A DNA stretch of 64,000 nt from Echinarachnius parma (taxonomy: Eukaryota > Echinodermata > Echinoidea > Clypeasteroida > Echinarachniidae), in contig JBAMJV010008090.1 in assembly GCA_037951105.1 (NCBI GenBank), positions 1-64,000 of the forward strand, in the 5' to 3' direction. Within the stretch, counting starts at the first letter, position 1. Each line of letters starts with the position of its first letter. The position numbers and the translations under genes are program-made. The notes under the pieces are model-generated. The model did no database searches. It was not told the DNA's origin and was given only the letters and a program-made list of their open reading frames with translations. This document shows positions 59,305 to 64,000 of this stretch, one piece after another.

Positions 59305-60950
59305 GTCTTTATTGTATTCACAATCGCGACTTTGGGTTCAGAACCGACTACCAATAAATGTACGAGGGTGTTTAAGGGAGTATCCAAGTGTGTACACACA
59401 ATTTCGTTTGGACTTATTATGAATTTCAAAAGACCGTCTAAAAGTCTAAAAGACCGAAGCTAATGTTTGTGCGTTTAAGTGTGACTTCAATTGTATAGGT
59501 TTTCCCGCTCAATTTGACACTTTTTTCAATCGATTTCATTTAGGGTCATTCAAATTCACGCATTGCCGCGTAATCGTTGGTATCAGTCTTTCAAATTCTA
59601 ATAAGGTTAAGCGAATTCATGCATACGCATACGCTTTTATGAATAGACATATGAGTTCATGTATGGGCACTCGAATTCGCAAATCATGCAGCCAAATGTC
59701 AACTTGGTGCAAATAAATTAACGCGTCATGCCCTTTCACGAATTCGAATGACCGAAGAGGCGCCAGCGTAACTAACTACGTTCCAATTTGAATGACCATT
59801 GATGAAAAGGTATGCTCTTTGTGCAAATTCACTTGCTCCAACGTGATTTTGAACGACTATTTACGAATTCGAATGCTGCTTTGACACGGCGATCGCAAAT
59901 CGCGCGAATTCGTTTGCTTCTGTTTTTTGGTCAATGCATTATGTACATAAGTTGGTCCCTGGATAAGGTTCATGTAGATTTTGAAAACTGAATAAATACA
60001 AAGTAATTTAGTTCAATGCACCTGTCCTGTGTTTTCTCAAAGTTGCAATAGCATAGCTTGATAAGACTTAATAGGAATGGGGGGGGGGGGGGGGGGGGGG
60101 GGCATGTGAATCATTTGTCACAATGAATTAGAACTGAAATTAATTCGTATTGTTTGTTCTCTATAATATGTTTATGTTGATTTCAAAACAAAATAAATAC
60201 GAAATAATACAACAATCAATATGTGTTTGGTCATTGTATTCTAGTATAGCGTTGCGGAGTAGGCTTGATATGAGAAATAAGCGTACAAATGTCATCAAAA
60301 TTGTTGCGGAATTTGAACACATAAGGTACCATCCCGTGAAGGGCCGAACAATTACTTTTGTTTGTACATGAAATATTGGACTTGAGGTATTTGCGTGAAT
60401 GTTTACTCGAAATGTTAACATAAGGGATGTTTTTGTATGCCAATGAGTACGCAGTTGTGTGTAATGTGGGTATAAATCACCTGAAATATCGTAAATCAGG
60501 GGGTAGTTTTCCCTTCAACAATCTTTGAATATGAAGTGAGAGGGCCGAGGGGGGGGGGGGGGGGGGGGTGGCATGCGAATTTTCGTGACAGACCTCATGA
60601 AATGCACATTTGTTGTTGTCAATTTTTAATCGATTCTATATTTACAATATTTACAATTTATTCACGAAACAGTTTTATACATTATTTGGAAACAACGTAT
60701 TGATCGATTTACAAATGAAGCGAACAAACAGAAAACTTATAAATCGAGGTTAGCTCCGATAATAAATAATAAATTAATTCACATTTTACACACAATATGA
60801 AATGCATTTCTCCCTGATTATTATTATTTCATCAACATAATTAACACATATCTAAATTGTAGATCACTTAAAATAAATGCTATACAAATAATACACGGTC
60901 TAGAGTGCATTTACATGATGCACGATAATTGAGACCGTGTATTATTTGTT

Positions 60951-61531
60951 TTATAACACGAGCTCAACCACGGGATCGTTTATTTTGCTGGATTTTTGAA
61001 AACAGACTTGCCATGCCACAATTAGTAACCCAGTCTATCTACCCTCTAGAGTGTGAATATGAATTTACAAAATTCACCATCCGACTACCTGCACTCGCTT
61101 CACTGAATGTGAAGCTCGATCAGCAGATCAAACAAACGCAGTCCACCAGAAATTGCCGAAAAAAATTCCAGTAAAATGAGAATTATCAAAGCATTTTATG
61201 CATTTCCATTCCAAAACTTACCAATATCAAACCACATACCATATAATTTACGAAACTGTTAAGATTTATTTACTACAATACAGATAATTTACAAAACGAA
61301 GCTTTTTTCCATCTTTTGTTTTATCACTTTCGCAAGTTTGTCTCCGATAGAACTATGTTAACAAGCATTGTGACACCATAGCCGTGCAAAAAGGTGTGCA
61401 ATGAAAACGAGTAACGCACCCCGGTTGCACCCTGTTTTGCACGGTCGTGCATGTTTGTTGAAATGTAATGAATAGTCACGTGACAGGATTTAACCAATCA
61501 CGTTACTGAATTTACCAGAGCCGTGTTATAA
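60951..61531. mobile_element. TTATAACACG element, copy 2 (inverted)
   Basis: Reverse-orientation copy of 31480-32048. TTATAACACGAGCTCAACC opens it and CCAGAGCCGTGTTATAA closes it. Just outside, at 60887-60950, an ACAAATAATACACGGTCT hairpin is also shared with the first locus. Confidence 0.8.
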
Positions 61532-62024
61532 TTCATTAAGTAATTGGTTTCATCATTGTACTACTGTTTTAGTGGAAAATAAATACATTTTACCACATTA
61601 GCCCTTTTTTGTACACCTTTTCAACAATATTGATCAATTAGTTTGGTCAAGAAAGATGATTTCGGTAACTTTTCCAATGACTTTCAGGATTGTATCCTTA
61701 TGTGTTTGTTTAATATTCTACCCAAATAATTGAGAGAACTCCCCCCGCCCTCCCTAAACGCTACACCACTAATAATTTACGGTACGATGAAAATCTTTTG
61801 TATATATAGTAATGTATGTATAGTGGACGTGGTTATAATTCGTACCGCCATTGTTCAGTAACGTGTACAATAAAGCATTTCTTAACAATTGAATTGCATG
61901 CATTACTCGTACACTACATTGAGGAAATGATGTTATTTTTTAATTGTGATCGCAAATCATGGATACGGAACGAGCACATCATTTAGCATAGACAGGATAG
62001 ACTGGAAAACTTAAAGTCAGAATC

Positions 62025-62100
62025 ATGTCGATAATTACTCTGATAATTGTAATTTTGTTCATGTTCATCGGACATGTTATCCGCCAAACTAATGGCCAAG
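62025..62100 (+). CDS. Signal-peptide first exon, copy 2
   Basis: MSIITLIIVILFMFIG with HVIRQTNGQ, then G|GTAAGC, phase 1. Same length, phase and donor as 50351-50426, with only two residues changed (N to H, T to I). The ATG is preceded by the conserved AAAGTCAGAATC. Either the two are first exons of tandem paralogues or alternative first exons of one gene lying to the right of the window. Confidence 0.62.
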
Positions 62101-62791
62101 GTAAGCATTTTGTACTTCCATTTTTTGTTTTCATGATCCATTTTTATGGGCGTCGATCACGGGGGAGGGGGGATATATCCCCCCACACATATTGGAGGTG
62201 GGGTGACCTGTATTATTATCCCCCACCCCGCCTCCAAACAAAATGGGGGTTCAAAAATATAAGAGAACATTAAAATATAGGGATATTGCCCCCTCTTGTT
62301 CATTATTTTTAAGTTGATACAATAGCTATTTAACCACATCTTCAAAGTGTTGAAAAGCAAAAATCAAAATATGTCCGGGGGCTGCGACTGAGTCTGACAT
62401 CACTCAATTCGTTTCGCAACGCTCTGAAAATAACGTTTTTGAAAGAAATGAGGCTTATGGTATAATTTCACATGTTTGAAATGAGAGATGTCTATAAATA
62501 CTTTCACGTCCATGGTGAATTTTACCAGATTACATTGATTTTGTGCTCGTTTTGCGTGGAATATACAATTTCTGTTGTTATTTTATTTTATTGTTTATTT
62601 TTTAACTGGCCGTAAGCCCGTAGACACGTCGTAGAGACCATCACACAGGCACGCAATGGCACTCCACAGGCCCAAAACGGAGCATTTTTCCGAATATCGG
62701 CCAAATCGTACGATAGTCACTAGATGTAAAAGATATCGTTTGAGCGATAAGATTGTAAGTATGGGGGCTGTGTGATTCACTTTTCCTTTAA
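62101..62791. other. Intronic DNA after exon copy 2
   Basis: A G/C-rich hairpin lies at 62158-62235 (GGGGGGATATATCCCCCC). No other feature seen. Confidence 0.4.
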
Positions 62792-63515
62792 CCCTAATAA
62801 GGCCGGGCTATTTGAGGTCTTCAGCAGGCCGGGGAGCAGCCGATCGCCTTGAAAATTTGCACGCATGATGAGTGAAGTGTATAGAATACAATGGCAATTT
62901 TAATTTTTTGAAAAATTCATTAATTTGCATATCTATAGTAATTTATGCAAATAAGGTCATAAAATTCATATTTTTACCCATAAATCATATATTCTTCATA
63001 ATTAAACATTGGTTTTCACTACATATATTCTTTAGAGCATTTAGAATAATAATACGACAAAAAGATTTTGAAGAGCCAGGTTCTTCCTTATGTTTTCTAT
63101 TGTTTTTATAATTTCTTATGTATTTCTTTGTTTTTTAAACTTATGTATTGTATTGTTTTTGTTGTTTATTTTATTTCTAACTATAATTCAACTATTTTGA
63201 ACCCCAAAACAAACATATGAAATGTAAACAAGACCAAATAACCAATGATATACCTCTTTTTACGAAAACTGATATTTTCATATGTTTTGTACACAAATCA
63301 CGAAATTGAGCGATTTTCGGGCTGACATGCATAGACAAAAGGTCACGTGACTTCGTAACGGTAGGTCCGATTTTAAAAATATTTGTTTTAAAATATGCGC
63401 AAGACCCCCAAAAAAAAAGTCACCAAGCAGCGGCGCGTCATCTTACCGCGTTTTTGAGCAATAAAAAAAATCGCGGAGGGGGGGCCATTATGCCCCCCCC
63501 CCGGCCTTATTAGGG
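62792..63515. mobile_element. piggyBac-like non-autonomous element
   Basis: CCCTAATAAGGCCGGGC at the left and CCCCGGCCTTATTAGGG at the right are inverted, with exact TTAA on each side (62788-62791 and 63516-63519). TTAA plus CCC termini is the piggyBac pattern. The 724-bp interior is AT-rich with no transposase. Confidence 0.85.
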
Positions 63516-63943
63516 TTAAAGGGGCAGGAAATCCCAGCCTTTTGACTAACTGGATTTGATGAGAGCACTCTTGTCATTGCTAGTCACATATTTCCTCTTG
63601 ATTATTCCCTGTTACAAACATAATCAACATTTCACTGTCGTCTGCTTTTAATTTGTCTTTTCACGTTGAAATGAGATGGCAGGCGTAGAACACAATAGCG
63701 GGTTACGATACGCTATTGTCATTCTCTATTGTCCCCGCCTGCCACCTCATTTCAACGCGAGAAGTTAAATAAATGATCGCCTCCTAAGTGCACTGAAAGC
63801 AGACGACAGGACGGTGGTCCATAAAATGCTGATTATTTTTGTAACGGGGAATAATCAAGAGGAAATATGTGACTAGCAATGACAAGAGTCATGCTCTCTT
63901 CAAATCCAGTTAGTAAAAAGGCTGGGATGTCCTGCCCCTTTAA
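63516..63943. mobile_element. TTAA fold-back MITE family C, copy 2
   Basis: TTAAAGGGGCAGGAAATCCC at the left and GGATGTCCTGCCCCTTTAA at the right. The arms share GACTAGCAATGACAAGAGT and the GGCAGGCG(T)AGAACACAATAGC centre with copy 1. Its left TTAA is the same four bases as the right flank of the piggyBac-like element. Confidence 0.85.
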
Positions 63944-63950
63944 CTTCTAG

Positions 63951-64000
63951 AGTCATCGTACGTGCTCCGGCGAATATGTGACCGCTACACAAAGATACTG
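63951..64000 (+). CDS. Weak candidate second exon, cut by window end
   Basis: CCCCTTTAACTTCTAG is a fair acceptor, and phase 1 entry from 62100 gives an open frame to the end (ESSYVLRRICDRYTKIL). However, the words CTCCGGCGAATATGTGACCG resemble the end of MITE family D (CCGGTGATACGTGACCG), so this may be repeat DNA. Confidence 0.2.

Larger units (their letters stand above)
59368..62115 (+). repeat. Duplicated segment, copy 2
   Basis: Partner of 48730-50460, 10.6-11.7 kb downstream, direct orientation. It has gained about 430 bp at 59497-59930 (full of CAAATTCG / CGAATTCGAATG words) and the TTATAACACG element at 60951-61531. Poly-G runs at 60079-60101 and 60551-60569 lie inside. Confidence 0.8.

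Overview
This 64 kb window is intron-rich, repeat-rich animal genomic DNA. It has spliced exons with GT-AG boundaries, a minor-spliceosome U11 snRNA gene pair, an ENPP7-like gene, a CR1/L2-type LINE carrying a 2A-like peptide, and very many short inverted-repeat DNA transposons. Together these suggest a marine invertebrate, most likely a deuterostome such as an echinoderm, hemichordate or amphioxus. The species cannot be fixed from the sequence.

Left part (1-7.9 kb): the 3' end of a plus-strand gene for a Thr/Ser-rich, mucin-like single-pass membrane protein. Its four exons in the window join in phase (43-329, 2208-2449, 6430-6508, 7406-7865) as two mucin-like ectodomain exons, one transmembrane exon and one cytoplasmic-tail exon. 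The large intron before the transmembrane exon holds two same-strand U11 snRNA genes (4667-4801 and 5704-5838). Each has a PSE-like element at the same upstream distance, and the two differ by a compensatory base-pair change.

8-30 kb: mostly mobile and repetitive DNA. It includes TTAA-, TA- and hAT-type MITEs, a degenerate array with a period of about 180 bp (16.7-19.8 kb) split by a MITE, tandem duplications, a long GT microsatellite and many G/C homopolymers. Two weak exon candidates lie at 24.4-25.0 kb.

30.7-45 kb: a complete seven-exon ENPP-family gene of 442 codons, closest in motifs to ENPP7 (alkaline sphingomyelinase). All metal and nucleophile residues are kept. Its 9.5 kb first intron holds a 4.2 kb DNA transposon with arms of about 1.4 kb. 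That element carries broken, rearranged remnants of a protein I read as a FEN1/XPG-like nuclease, as in Academ-type elements. The second intron holds two decayed partial copies of exon 2, one of them split by a Harbinger-type MITE.

46-64 kb: TTAA MITEs; a duplicated segment (48.7-50.5 and 59.4-62.1 kb), each copy with a near-identical signal-peptide first exon; and between them a LINE with an uninterrupted endonuclease/reverse-transcriptase ORF, preceded by a tandem identical copy of its own 5' 1.5 kb. The right end holds a piggyBac-like MITE with TTAA flanks and a second TTAA MITE.
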